DNA from: Candidatus Dadabacteria bacterium
GTDB taxonomy: Bacteria; Desulfobacterota_D; UBA1144; Nemesobacterales; Nemesobacteraceae
Assembly (NCBI GenBank): GCA_028823955.1
Contig: JAPPFE010000034.1
Span: 1 to 59,493 of the forward strand
Direction of reading: 5' to 3'
Length of the DNA stretch: 59,493 bases
The translations under genes were made by a program, and so were the position numbers. The stretch's first letter is position 1. The number at the start of each line of letters is the position of its first letter. Positions 17,558-25,010 of this stretch are shown here, one piece after another. The notes below the pieces were generated by a model that worked only from the letters and a program-made list of their open reading frames with translations, was not told where the DNA came from and searched no databases.

Positions 17558-18871
17558 GTGTTTACAAGTCTTTTTGTGAGCGCGTTAGCATTGCTGGTTC
17601 TGTTCTCATGGGGAAGCAGCGCAGTTGCGCACGAGGGGCATACCTACACCGCTACTGCGGGGGAGACCGGCGAGACGGACGAGGTAGACATGAAGGAATT
17701 CTTGCTGCACGCGAAGGCTCACTGGGCGGGCATTGAAACTTCCAGTGAGAACATAAAGTTCGAACAGAGCCTGACTGAGGAGGGGGGTGACTGGAACAGT
17801 GGCACCGTATACCTGATGGCGATAACTGAGGAGGGGACGATTCTTGTTCACGGGGAAGACCCGGGTGCGCAGAACGGGACATTGCGTTACTACAGGACAA
17901 ACGAGTTCGGGGCGCGGGAAAGCTTTCTTCCCAGAGAAGTGCAGGGACTTGTTGACGTGGCAAAGGGAAATGAGGAAGGGGGTTGCGTTCGATACGGTCA
18001 CGAGGAACAAGGGAGCCATGGTATGAGGGTGGCGTGTGCGGTCAAGTTCAAGCATCCCGTGTGGAACGCAAACAGCGAAAGCAGCCTCATTCTGATAGCG
18101 GGATATCACCACGATCATGAGGAGGATGAAGATACGGAGATAAGTTTTACCGGTATACAATGTCCGTACTTTGCGGAGGTAAGGAACGAATCACCTTTCT
18201 TCTTCCAGGGGATAAGCGCCAACGAGGTTGTGGACAACGAAACGCTAAAGAAGTTCGTAGACCAGTTTGCTACGCACTTTAAGGAGCAGGTGAACTTGGC
18301 CGGAAGGGATTTGGTTGGATTAGCCGTTATTCGTAACTGCTGGAGGGTGTTGCCGTGGAAGTATGAGGATAGCGGTACCTACATTTTTATAATGACAGAA
18401 GACAAGCTGGTGTTTTTCAACGGGTTGGACCCCGTGCTTGAGAACGACATTTTGAATCCGGAAGATGAAAATGGCTGCGTAATCGGGGATGAGATAGTGA
18501 ATGTGGCACTTGGGGGCCCGGACGCGAGACAATGCAGGCACTTGGGATTGCTGCCGGAGAGTTCCGAGGGTTTTATAGAGTATCTGTGGGACGACCCATT
18601 GAATCCGGATGACGATATAGACGTATGTCCGAATGGTCCGAGCACATGTTCCCCTGGGACAACGCCCAAGGTGAGTTATCTTGTGCCTGTAGATTTTCTG
18701 GGACAGAAATTTATAATCGGTTCCGGGTACCATACCAGAAGCGGTGGAGATGATGGCGGCGGGTGTGCCGTTTCGGGGAGTGTGAGCGGCGCCAAGGGGG
18801 CGGTTTTCGGTCTGCTTCTGGTGGTATCGGTATTGTTCTCAGTGGTTTTTTGGAGAAGCCGCTGGACATGA
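16199..18871 (+). CDS. Tandem in-frame fusion of two secreted Cache-like preproteins
   Basis: The 890-residue frame is two homologous preproteins without an intervening stop. Each unit has a hydrophobic signal segment (about 17-38; 456-476) ending in a His/Glu start (HEAEGH; HEGH). It then has an ectodomain with shared motifs: FLLH.(R/K)AH, EEGGCV.Y, CWRVLPWKY, DENGC, CPNGP.TC.PG. The unit ends in a Gly/Asp-rich Cys motif (GCAIAG, Cys405; GCAVSG, Cys856), a membrane segment and basic residues. Ectodomain patterns such as GxxGSGxY and DENG resemble extracellular single-Cache sensor domains, probably two per unit. The ends resemble GlyGly/MYXO/JDVT-type C-terminal sorting signals. AGGAG precedes ATG 16199. 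A GTG at 17558 could start the second unit separately. Ligand and function are unknown. Confidence 0.75.
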   Translation: MRASTKMVSAAKNRSGPMFFICALALLVFFSGTVPLGAHEAEGHVEGYNVEEHPYTTTASDVDPADRESVYNFLLHVRAHFKDPPSLNILTALKELSSTEGGDWRNDTTYLIRVNDFIRANDRAKVIYHAYYPVTQDGSLDGSSVVRNLVKVANEKEEGGCVPYTLDGADRWACAAKFRSVGYNPATNAVWIVGFHHDFEEVSFAKNTCPYYVPGTSAIDVKDTRTLKKFVDEFAEHYRMQREIVGEGITIVQRHCWRVLPWKYGPIYLFMIAHPSKRVIFNSNTPTIEGRTLYAEDENGCDSAEEMDRILTGEKRQCKSLGYLSEDDKKEAFFEYLWENPDVEGDEIDIDTECPNGPRTCAPGRSHKVGYFTTIESLQREGETRIIGSGFYPETQEGRDDGDGCAIAGAGHKIQGAVLSLFLVISVLFSAVWAGNRYGGRRTVRKKEGAGRNVFTSLFVSALALLVLFSWGSSAVAHEGHTYTATAGETGETDEVDMKEFLLHAKAHWAGIETSSENIKFEQSLTEEGGDWNSGTVYLMAITEEGTILVHGEDPGAQNGTLRYYRTNEFGARESFLPREVQGLVDVAKGNEEGGCVRYGHEEQGSHGMRVACAVKFKHPVWNANSESSLILIAGYHHDHEEDEDTEISFTGIQCPYFAEVRNESPFFFQGISANEVVDNETLKKFVDQFATHFKEQVNLAGRDLVGLAVIRNCWRVLPWKYEDSGTYIFIMTEDKLVFFNGLDPVLENDILNPEDENGCVIGDEIVNVALGGPDARQCRHLGLLPESSEGFIEYLWDDPLNPDDDIDVCPNGPSTCSPGTTPKVSYLVPVDFLGQKFIIGSGYHTRSGGDDGGGCAVSGSVSGAKGAVFGLLLVVSVLFSVVFWRSRWT
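17549..17560 (+). promoter_or_regulatory. Possible internal translation start (GGGAG and GTG)
   Basis: GGGAG at 17549-17553 lies 4 bases before an in-frame GTG at 17558, exactly where the second signal peptide begins. If used, the second unit is made as a separate secreted protein; if not, a polyprotein with an internal signal peptide results. Confidence 0.4.
17558..18871 (+). repeat. Second unit of the tandem gene duplication
   Basis: This unit of 437 codons starts at a GTG and repeats the whole domain order of the first unit. It ends at the stop codon in a shorter tail, WRSRWT. Confidence 0.7.
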
Positions 18872-18878
18872 TGGTTTG

Positions 18879-19590
18879 AGCGTTAAGAGCACCCTGAAAG
18901 GTCAAGCTCAGGACTGAAAATATCTGTTGGGAATTCTCCAGAACCTTTCTGAAAAACTGAGAGGGGTAGAGGGCATGTGCCCGTAGAAGAGTTAATCCTT
19001 CCCGTTTAGTTTACCGTTCCGTACTCTTGCCCATGTCGGCTTTCTGCCTGACCCTGCGTAATCTGGGTTCTATAATCTTGCCCCTGCTCACCGTTAAGCC
19101 GTGTTCCGACAGGCACTTCTTGGCAAGGCGGAACACTTCTTCCGTTATTTGATGTCTCAGCAGAAAGTGGCGGAACTTGCAAATAGTACTCTCGTCCGGA
19201 ATTCTCTGCATTGACACGCCGGCAAAGCGGCGCATGGACTCAATGTCATAAAGGCTTTCTTCCATTGCCGGGTCTGACAGACCGTACCATTGCTGCATCA
19301 GGTAAATTCGCAGCATAACCTTGGGCGGAACAGGTCGGCGTCCCCTGCGCGACTTCGGATATTTGCTTAGTATGGGTTCAAGCAGTGGTTCCCACGGCAG
19401 GATTTCGTCCATTTTTTCAAGGAACCGCTGTCTGCGGGTTATTTTCTTTTTGTTTTTGTAGGCTAAATCAGAAAAACTGGGCTTGTTCGGCATTGCCCCC
19501 GTCCTCACTTCTCCATAATACTATACCACAGCGACTCGATTGAGATTTATCGCATTGAGTTAGGCCCTTAAATCGTACATACTTAACGCT
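18879..19590. mobile_element. Internally deleted IS5-type element (possible ends)
   Basis: AGCGTTAAG at 18879-18887 is repeated in inverted form at 19582-19590, with two further matching T just outside. The two copies bracket the truncated transposase. Such a 712-base unit would be an IS5-type element that lost the catalytic half of its transposase. No target duplication is evident, so the ends are tentative. Confidence 0.35.
19011..19493 (-). pseudogene. Truncated IS5-family transposase
   Basis: About 160 residues remain: MPNKPSFSDLAYKNKKK, then GRRPVPPKVMLRIYLMQQWYGLSDPAMEE in two parts, and IPDESTICKFRHFL. These are the N-terminal half (DUF772-type) of IS5-family transposases, normally around 320 residues. 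The DDE catalytic half is missing. The reading frame drifts into an unrelated basic tail (PRLRRVRQKADMGK) and stops, consistent with an internal deletion. The ATG at 19493 matches the family start; an upstream in-frame start adds 5 residues. The copy cannot be active by itself. Confidence 0.85.
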
Positions 19591-19601
19591 TAAGTCTGGT
19601 G

Positions 19602-20327
19602 ATGAATATGAGCGAACCCAAAGACAGCCAGCTTGACTTAAGCGAGAAAGGAAGAGGGGGCGAGTCCCTTGACAGGAGGCTTTTCGTGCAGTTCCTGGGC
19701 TTCGGGGGCAGTGATCCGGCGCTTGAGTCCCTTCTTGTTCGCGATCTTGAGAACTCTTCTTTAGCGGCGGTTCTTTATTCGGACGTAAATGATTACAAAG
19801 GCGCAGGCCTTTTGACCATGAGCGAGACCCCCGAATTTTTCGTCACGGAACTCAGGCAATTTCTCTCTAACTCCTCTTTTGCCATACTTAAACCGAAGCC
19901 TGAATACACGATGCTCGGAAGGACATACTCGCTCGGTTATGAAAAGGAACTCGAAAGAACCCTGATTTCGGGCCCGAAGGAGAAAATCTTTGACCCGGAA
20001 CTTGTCTGGGCCATATGGTATCCGCTCAGGAGGGCTAAGGCCTTTGAAACCCTCCCTTACGAGGAACAAAGAGCTGTTCTTGGGGAACACGGCAAGGTAG
20101 GGTTTCAGTTCGGGGATGCGGGATACGCAAAGGACATCCGTCTTGCGAGCCACGGTCTTGACAAAAATGACAATGATTTCGTGATAGGGATTCTGGGCAG
20201 AGATCTCTATCCTCTTTCCGCACTGGTGGAGAGGATGAGAAAGACGCGGCAGACTTCAAAGCACCTTGAAAGCCTAGGACCGTTTTTTATCGGCAAAAAA
20301 CTGTTTTCAACCGGACAGGCCATATGA
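19602..20327 (+). CDS. Chlorite dismutase/HemQ-family heme protein
   Basis: The product of about 241 residues matches the chlorite dismutase superfamily in its second half. Seen are WYPLRRAKAFETLPYEEQ (from residue 139), then EHGKVG with the probable proximal His163, SHGLDKNDNDFVIGI, LVERMRKTRQTS and LGPFFIGK. HemQ members turn coproheme into heme b; Cld members split chlorite to chloride and oxygen. The YPL element with Tyr140 resembles the HemQ catalytic tyrosine region, but function cannot be settled by eye. The ribosome site is weak; GTG 19599, ATG 19602 and ATG 19608 are all possible starts. The stop overlaps ftsY as ATGA, so it is coupled to the SRP receptor gene. Confidence 0.82.
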   Translation: MNMSEPKDSQLDLSEKGRGGESLDRRLFVQFLGFGGSDPALESLLVRDLENSSLAAVLYSDVNDYKGAGLLTMSETPEFFVTELRQFLSNSSFAILKPKPEYTMLGRTYSLGYEKELERTLISGPKEKIFDPELVWAIWYPLRRAKAFETLPYEEQRAVLGEHGKVGFQFGDAGYAKDIRLASHGLDKNDNDFVIGILGRDLYPLSALVERMRKTRQTSKHLESLGPFFIGKKLFSTGQAI

Positions 20328-21736
20328 AAGAGGCTACTGAACTTTTATCAGGGCTTGGAACCCATATCGATCTGGAGATTGCGATCCCGGTCGCTATAAC
20401 AGTCGCCGTACTTGCGGCGGTTTATTTTCTTTTCAGGAAGAAAGAAGTTGCGCCGGAGACCGTGGCACAGCAGCCGCCCGAGGCCGTTTCCGCTGAACCT
20501 GAAGAGGTGGAGCCACCGCCCGAACCCCCCGCTCCGGAAGTCGCACCCGGGCAAGTTGTCGAGACTCCGCCTGAACCGCAGTTTACCGCGCCCGAACCTG
20601 TAGCGGTGGAAGAAGATGTTGTGACGCCGTCTGCGGATTCTGTACCTGTTGCTGAACCGATCGAGATTTCCGAAGAGCCGATTTCCCCTGAAGAAACTGA
20701 AGCTGAACCCGAAGAACCGAAAGCTGAAGAGGAACCGGAGGAAATCAAGGTTCCCGAAGAGCCGGAGGAGGAAGTTGTTGCGGAAGAAAAAGAAGATGAT
20801 ACGGAAGGGGACTTCTTCTCGAGACTCAGCTTCGGACTTTCCAAAACTCGCAGGGGGATTCTTCAGAATCTTGAGCATGTTTTTTCATCCGGGAAGATTG
20901 ATGAAGCCGCCTGGGATGAGTTCGAGGAGGTACTCATAATGTCGGATATGGGAGTTGCGACCACCGCGAAACTGCGAGAGAAAGTCTCATCTGCTGTTGG
21001 GGCAGGGGACGGTGGAGACATGGAGAAAATAAAAAGCCTTCTTGAAAAAGAGATTCTTGACATTCTAAGGGGAGTCGAGAGTCCGGTGGTTGAGTTTTCC
21101 GCCAAACCGACAGTTTTCATGGTCGCGGGAGTTAACGGCGTCGGGAAAACTACTTCCATAGGAAAAATCGCCAGCAGGTTCACACGGGAAGAAAAAAAAG
21201 TAATGGTAGCCGCCGCCGACACATTCAGGGCGGCTGCGGTTGAACAGCTCGGGGTGTGGGCGGAACGGGTGGGAAGCGATTTTCTTCGCGGCCAGACCGG
21301 GGCAGATCCCTCCGCCGTAGCTTACGATGCGGTAAAGGCATCAGTTTCAAGGGGTATTGACTTGCTTATAATAGATACTGCCGGACGGGTTCACACGAAA
21401 ACGGGGCTTATGGACGAACTCAAGAAGCTGAGAAGAGTGATAGCCCGTGAACTCGAGGGAGCCCCCCATGAAACTCTCCTTGTCGTTGATGCCACCACTG
21501 GGCAGAACGCCGTGGAGCAGGCTAGGGTTTTTGGCGAGGCAATCGGGGTAACCGGTATAGTGCTTACTAAGCTCGACGGGACCGCCAAGGGGGGAATAAT
21601 AGTGGCAATAGCGGAACAGTTAGGTCTTCCTGTGAAATACATAGGAGTTGGGGAGGGTCTCGGGGATCTGCGCGAATTTGACGCCGAACAGTTCACAAAG
21701 GCGCTCTTCACATCGGACAAGGAGGCTTTGCACTAG
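20324..21736 (+). CDS. ftsY: Signal recognition particle receptor FtsY
   Basis: FtsY is the membrane-associated GTPase that receives Ffh-ribosome complexes. The 470-residue product has an N-terminal membrane segment (about residues 19-38) and a long acidic, Pro/Glu-rich A domain to about 165. The NG domain follows, with GVNGVGKTTSIGKIA, DTFRAAAVEQL, DTAGR and TKLDGTAKGG. A true membrane helix at the N-terminus is not universal among FtsY proteins but occurs in several lineages. The start overlaps the preceding HemQ/Cld-family stop by 4 bases. Confidence 0.97.
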   Translation: MKEATELLSGLGTHIDLEIAIPVAITVAVLAAVYFLFRKKEVAPETVAQQPPEAVSAEPEEVEPPPEPPAPEVAPGQVVETPPEPQFTAPEPVAVEEDVVTPSADSVPVAEPIEISEEPISPEETEAEPEEPKAEEEPEEIKVPEEPEEEVVAEEKEDDTEGDFFSRLSFGLSKTRRGILQNLEHVFSSGKIDEAAWDEFEEVLIMSDMGVATTAKLREKVSSAVGAGDGGDMEKIKSLLEKEILDILRGVESPVVEFSAKPTVFMVAGVNGVGKTTSIGKIASRFTREEKKVMVAAADTFRAAAVEQLGVWAERVGSDFLRGQTGADPSAVAYDAVKASVSRGIDLLIIDTAGRVHTKTGLMDELKKLRRVIARELEGAPHETLLVVDATTGQNAVEQARVFGEAIGVTGIVLTKLDGTAKGGIIVAIAEQLGLPVKYIGVGEGLGDLREFDAEQFTKALFTSDKEALH

Positions 21737-21744
21737 ATTTTTTG

Positions 21745-22851
21745 ATGTCCGCTCGAGATGACAGGGGATTTATGAAAAAAGCCCTGAGGCTTGCCCTCAG
21801 GGGAGAAGGGTGCACCAGTCCCAATCCCATGGTTGGTGCTGTCTGCGTAGTTGGAGGACGGATTGTGGGCCGAGGCTACCATAGAAAAGCTGGGTCCCCA
21901 CATGCGGAAATAGAAGCATTCTTAGATGCCGCCCAAAAGGGAATTTCTCTTAAGGGTACCACGCTTTACGTGACGCTTGAACCCTGCTGTCATACCGAAA
22001 AGCTTACTCCTCCGTGTACTGACGCCATAATAGCCTCGGGCATATCAGATGTTGTTGTGGGAGCCATCGATCCTAACCCGAAAGTAAGCGGAGAAGGGGT
22101 GGACAAGCTCCGTAAAAACGGGATAGCGGTAAGAACAGGTGTGCTTGAGAGGGAATGCGCGGAAATAAACGAGTTTTTCAACAAGCATGTCGTTTCGGGG
22201 CTTCCCTTCGTAATCTTAAAATCCGCCTCGACCATTGATGGCAAGATAGCTTCCGCAACAGGTGATTCCAAGTGGATAGGGAGCCTAAGGCAGAGAAAAA
22301 TGGCCCATCATCTCAGAAAGAAGGTGGACGCAGTAATTGTCGGGATAAACACGGTGCTTACGGATGATCCGGGACTTGATGTTCGACTCGTTGGGGGAAA
22401 CGTGCGGCAGCCGGTTCCGGTGATTATGGATTCAAAGCTTCGTATTCCACCCGAAGCGAAGATTTTCAGCACTCACCCACGCTCCATAATAGCCACTACG
22501 GAGAGGCCGGGGAAGCTTAAGGAAAAAAAGTTTCGTGAACTTGGTGCCGAGATCCTGAGATTAAAATCCGATTCAGCGGGCCATGTGTCTGCAGCGGACC
22601 TTCTTAATGAACTCGGGGCCATGGGAATGTGCGGAGTTCTGGTTGAAGGTGGGAGCAGGGTGGGGGCCTGTTTTCTCCGTGAGGGCTTGGTTGACAAGGT
22701 AGTTTTCTTTTACTCGCCAAAGATTATCGGAGGTGACGGGATGAGTATGATCGGGGACCTTGGAAAGCAATCGATTGAGGAAGCGATCAATATCAAGAAT
22801 ATTAAGGTCAGAAGATTCGGCGATGAAATGATGATAGAGGGTTACATATGA
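21745..22851 (+). CDS. ribD: Bifunctional riboflavin deaminase/reductase RibD
   Basis: RibD carries out the second and third steps of riboflavin synthesis. The 368-residue product has the N-terminal deaminase with zinc ligands in HAEIEAF and CCHTEKLTPPCTDA. The C-terminal reductase (from about residue 145) has LKSASTIDGKIA, GINTVLTDDP and VEGGSRVGACFL. ATG 21745 is preferred over the TTG just before it and gives the usual distance to the deaminase core. It ends in an ATGA overlap with nadD. RibF, which uses the product riboflavin, is encoded at 53356. Confidence 0.96.
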   Translation: MSARDDRGFMKKALRLALRGEGCTSPNPMVGAVCVVGGRIVGRGYHRKAGSPHAEIEAFLDAAQKGISLKGTTLYVTLEPCCHTEKLTPPCTDAIIASGISDVVVGAIDPNPKVSGEGVDKLRKNGIAVRTGVLERECAEINEFFNKHVVSGLPFVILKSASTIDGKIASATGDSKWIGSLRQRKMAHHLRKKVDAVIVGINTVLTDDPGLDVRLVGGNVRQPVPVIMDSKLRIPPEAKIFSTHPRSIIATTERPGKLKEKKFRELGAEILRLKSDSAGHVSAADLLNELGAMGMCGVLVEGGSRVGACFLREGLVDKVVFFYSPKIIGGDGMSMIGDLGKQSIEEAINIKNIKVRRFGDEMMIEGYI

Positions 22852-23513
22852 GGGTAGGGCTTATGGGCGGCTCGTTCGACCCTGTGCATGCGGGTCACCT
22901 GAGAGCCGCCGAGGAGATAAGCGAAAAACTGAAGCTTGACGAGGTGGTCTTCATTCCGACTCTTGTCTCTCCTCATAAAAGCTCAGAAACCATGGCCTCC
23001 CCCTCCCACAGGCTCAATATGCTTAACCTCTCAGTAAAACGCAATCCCCGTTTCAGGGTTTCCGACATGGAACTCCGCAGGGAACCTCCTTCCTATACTA
23101 TCGATACCCTCAGGACGCTTAACGAAAGCAATCCGCAAAACCAGCATTATTTTATAATGGGTTGCGAACTTTTTGCGGAAATAGACATGTGGAAAGATTT
23201 CTCGGAGCTTTTTAACTACTCAAGCTTCGTTGTTATTCGCCGACCCGGTTACGACTTTGCTGATTCCGCTAGTCCAATTCCTCTTGCCCTCGAAAATGAC
23301 TTTCGATATTCTTATAATGACAGGGGTATGGATGTTTTTGCTCACAAAAGCTCAAACAAGCTGTTTTTCGTAAATATCGCCGGTATGAGGGTTTCTTCCA
23401 CGGAGGTCAGGGAACTCGCGCGCCGGGGCAACTCCCTCAGGTATCTGGTCACGCCGGAAGTGGAGGGATACATAGCGGAAAACGGCCTATACCAGCTGGA
23501 GGAAAAACCATAG
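22848..23513 (+). CDS. nadD: Nicotinate-nucleotide adenylyltransferase
   Basis: NadD forms deamido-NAD from nicotinate mononucleotide and ATP. The 221-residue product opens with the nucleotidyl-transferase motif GGSFDPVHAGHLRAAEE and closes with RVSSTEVRE, the second conserved motif. Length is normal. The start overlaps ribD by 4 bases and the gene is followed directly by rsfS, the frequent nadD-rsfS pair. Confidence 0.95.
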   Translation: MRVGLMGGSFDPVHAGHLRAAEEISEKLKLDEVVFIPTLVSPHKSSETMASPSHRLNMLNLSVKRNPRFRVSDMELRREPPSYTIDTLRTLNESNPQNQHYFIMGCELFAEIDMWKDFSELFNYSSFVVIRRPGYDFADSASPIPLALENDFRYSYNDRGMDVFAHKSSNKLFFVNIAGMRVSSTEVRELARRGNSLRYLVTPEVEGYIAENGLYQLEEKP

Positions 23514-23530
23514 AGCCCAAGGAAAAAGCC

Positions 23531-23881
23531 TTGTTTGTCGCCCGAGCCGCCTGGGAGAAGAAGGCGGAGGATCCCGTAATTCTGGAAATCAGGAAAAAAA
23601 GCGACGTGGCGGATTATTTCGTTGTGTGCAGCGCGAACTCCGACAGGGGAGTGCGGACCATAGTGGAGAGCGTTGAACGGGAACTTAAAAAACACGGAGT
23701 AAGAATATTCGGGACCGAAGGTGTCTCCGAAGGCCGATGGGTGCTGCTTGACCTCGTGGACGTGGTTCTCCACGTGTTCTACCGGCCCGTCCGGGAATTC
23801 TACGACATTGAGGGGCTGTGGATCGATACCCCGAGGGTGGACCTGCCATTCCTTAAGGAAGGCAGATCCGAGGTTGTCTGA
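23531..23881 (+). CDS. rsfS: Ribosomal silencing factor RsfS
   Basis: RsfS binds L14 and blocks subunit joining under starvation. The frame from 23531 gives 116 residues with the family core KKAEDPVILEIRKKSDVADYFVV, read in two parts, followed by EGRWVLLDLVDVVLHVF and YDIEGLW. The start is open: TTG 23531 has AAGGA 7 bases before it, while ATA 23510 has GGAGG 7 bases before it and overlaps the nadD stop as ATAG. The ATA start would add MEPKEKA, and the KAL that results fits the E. coli N-terminus. It converges on ftsZ with 17 bases between. Confidence 0.92.
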   Translation: MFVARAAWEKKAEDPVILEIRKKSDVADYFVVCSANSDRGVRTIVESVERELKKHGVRIFGTEGVSEGRWVLLDLVDVVLHVFYRPVREFYDIEGLWIDTPRVDLPFLKEGRSEVV

Positions 23882-23898
23882 CACCGCCGGGTTCGTTC

Positions 23899-24981
23899 TC
23901 AGCGGGCGGCGATTATTTCCCTTCTTCTTACGAAAGTCGGTATGTCTAGGTCTTCCTCTATCTCTTCGGGACTGTGCGGCTGTTCCGAAATTATATCGGT
24001 CGCCCTTTTATCAATGTAATTTTCTATCCCGGTTGCGACCACGGTGATTTTTACGAAATCCTTGGCCTTTTCATCGAAGACCAGACCGAAAATCAGGTCG
24101 ATGTCGCCGTTTGCCCTTTCCCTCACGTGACTGCACGCTTCGTTCAGTTCCTCAATTCCGAAATCCTCCGAGGCCGTTACGTTCATCAGTATCCCCTTGG
24201 CTCCAGCAATGGACACATCCTCGAGAAGAGGACTTGTTATGGCCATCTGCGCTGCCTGAGTCGCCCGGTTCGGACCCTGTGCGAACCCGGAACTCATAAG
24301 GGCTTTGCCTCCGTGATTTGCCATTACGCTTTTCACATCGGCAAAATCGACATTGATGTATCCAGTTCCCGTAACGATGTCGGAAATTCCCTTCACCGCT
24401 TGGTAAAGAACTTCGTCCGCCTGACGAAAAGCGTCAAGGATGCTGACCTTGTGTATGGCCGCAAGCTTGTCGTTGGGAATCACAATCAGCGTGTCGACAT
24501 GTTTGTCCAGCTCCTCGATTCCGTAATCGGCGTTTTTCCTTCTTGCAATTCCCTCGAATTCAAAGGGCCTTGTGACTATAGCCACGGTGAGAATATCCCT
24601 CTCCTTGCATACTTGGGCGATTACGGGAGAAACGCCAGTACCGGTTCCGCCTCCCATTCCTGCGGTTATGAAAACCATGTCGGCCTCTCCGAGAATCTCC
24701 GCTATCTTCTCTCGATCCTCAAGAGCGGCTTCCTTTGCAATCTGGGGATTTCCCCCTGAACCGAGGCCCCTAGATATGCTTTCTCCCACCTGGAGCTGCG
24801 TCGGCGCCAGTGATTTGTTCAGATCCTGGAAATCCGTGTTTACGGAGACGAACTCCACTTCTTTAAGTCCTCTGCTTATCATGGTGTTGACAGCGTTTCC
24901 GCCGGCCCCACCTGTTCCTACAACCTTGATTTTGGCTCTGCCTAAGCCACCTTCAACATTCTCAATCCTAAAACTTGCCAT
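23899..24981 (-). CDS. ftsZ: Cell division GTPase FtsZ
   Basis: FtsZ polymerises into the division ring. The 360-residue product has the tubulin signature GGGTGTGVSP, GTGGAGGNAVN at the N-terminus and the T7 loop NVDFADVKSVM. The C-terminal peptide DLDIPTFVRRR binds FtsA and other tethers. A linker of only about 15 residues joins core and tail. It is the last gene of the dcw cluster, 29 bases after ftsA, with GGAGGG before its ATG. Confidence 0.98.
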   Translation of the reverse strand: MASFRIENVEGGLGRAKIKVVGTGGAGGNAVNTMISRGLKEVEFVSVNTDFQDLNKSLAPTQLQVGESISRGLGSGGNPQIAKEAALEDREKIAEILGEADMVFITAGMGGGTGTGVSPVIAQVCKERDILTVAIVTRPFEFEGIARRKNADYGIEELDKHVDTLIVIPNDKLAAIHKVSILDAFRQADEVLYQAVKGISDIVTGTGYINVDFADVKSVMANHGGKALMSSGFAQGPNRATQAAQMAITSPLLEDVSIAGAKGILMNVTASEDFGIEELNEACSHVRERANGDIDLIFGLVFDEKAKDFVKITVVATGIENYIDKRATDIISEQPHSPEEIEEDLDIPTFVRRREIIAAR

Positions 24982-25010
24982 ATGTTTATCCCTCCGGTTG
25001 GATTTTTCCT

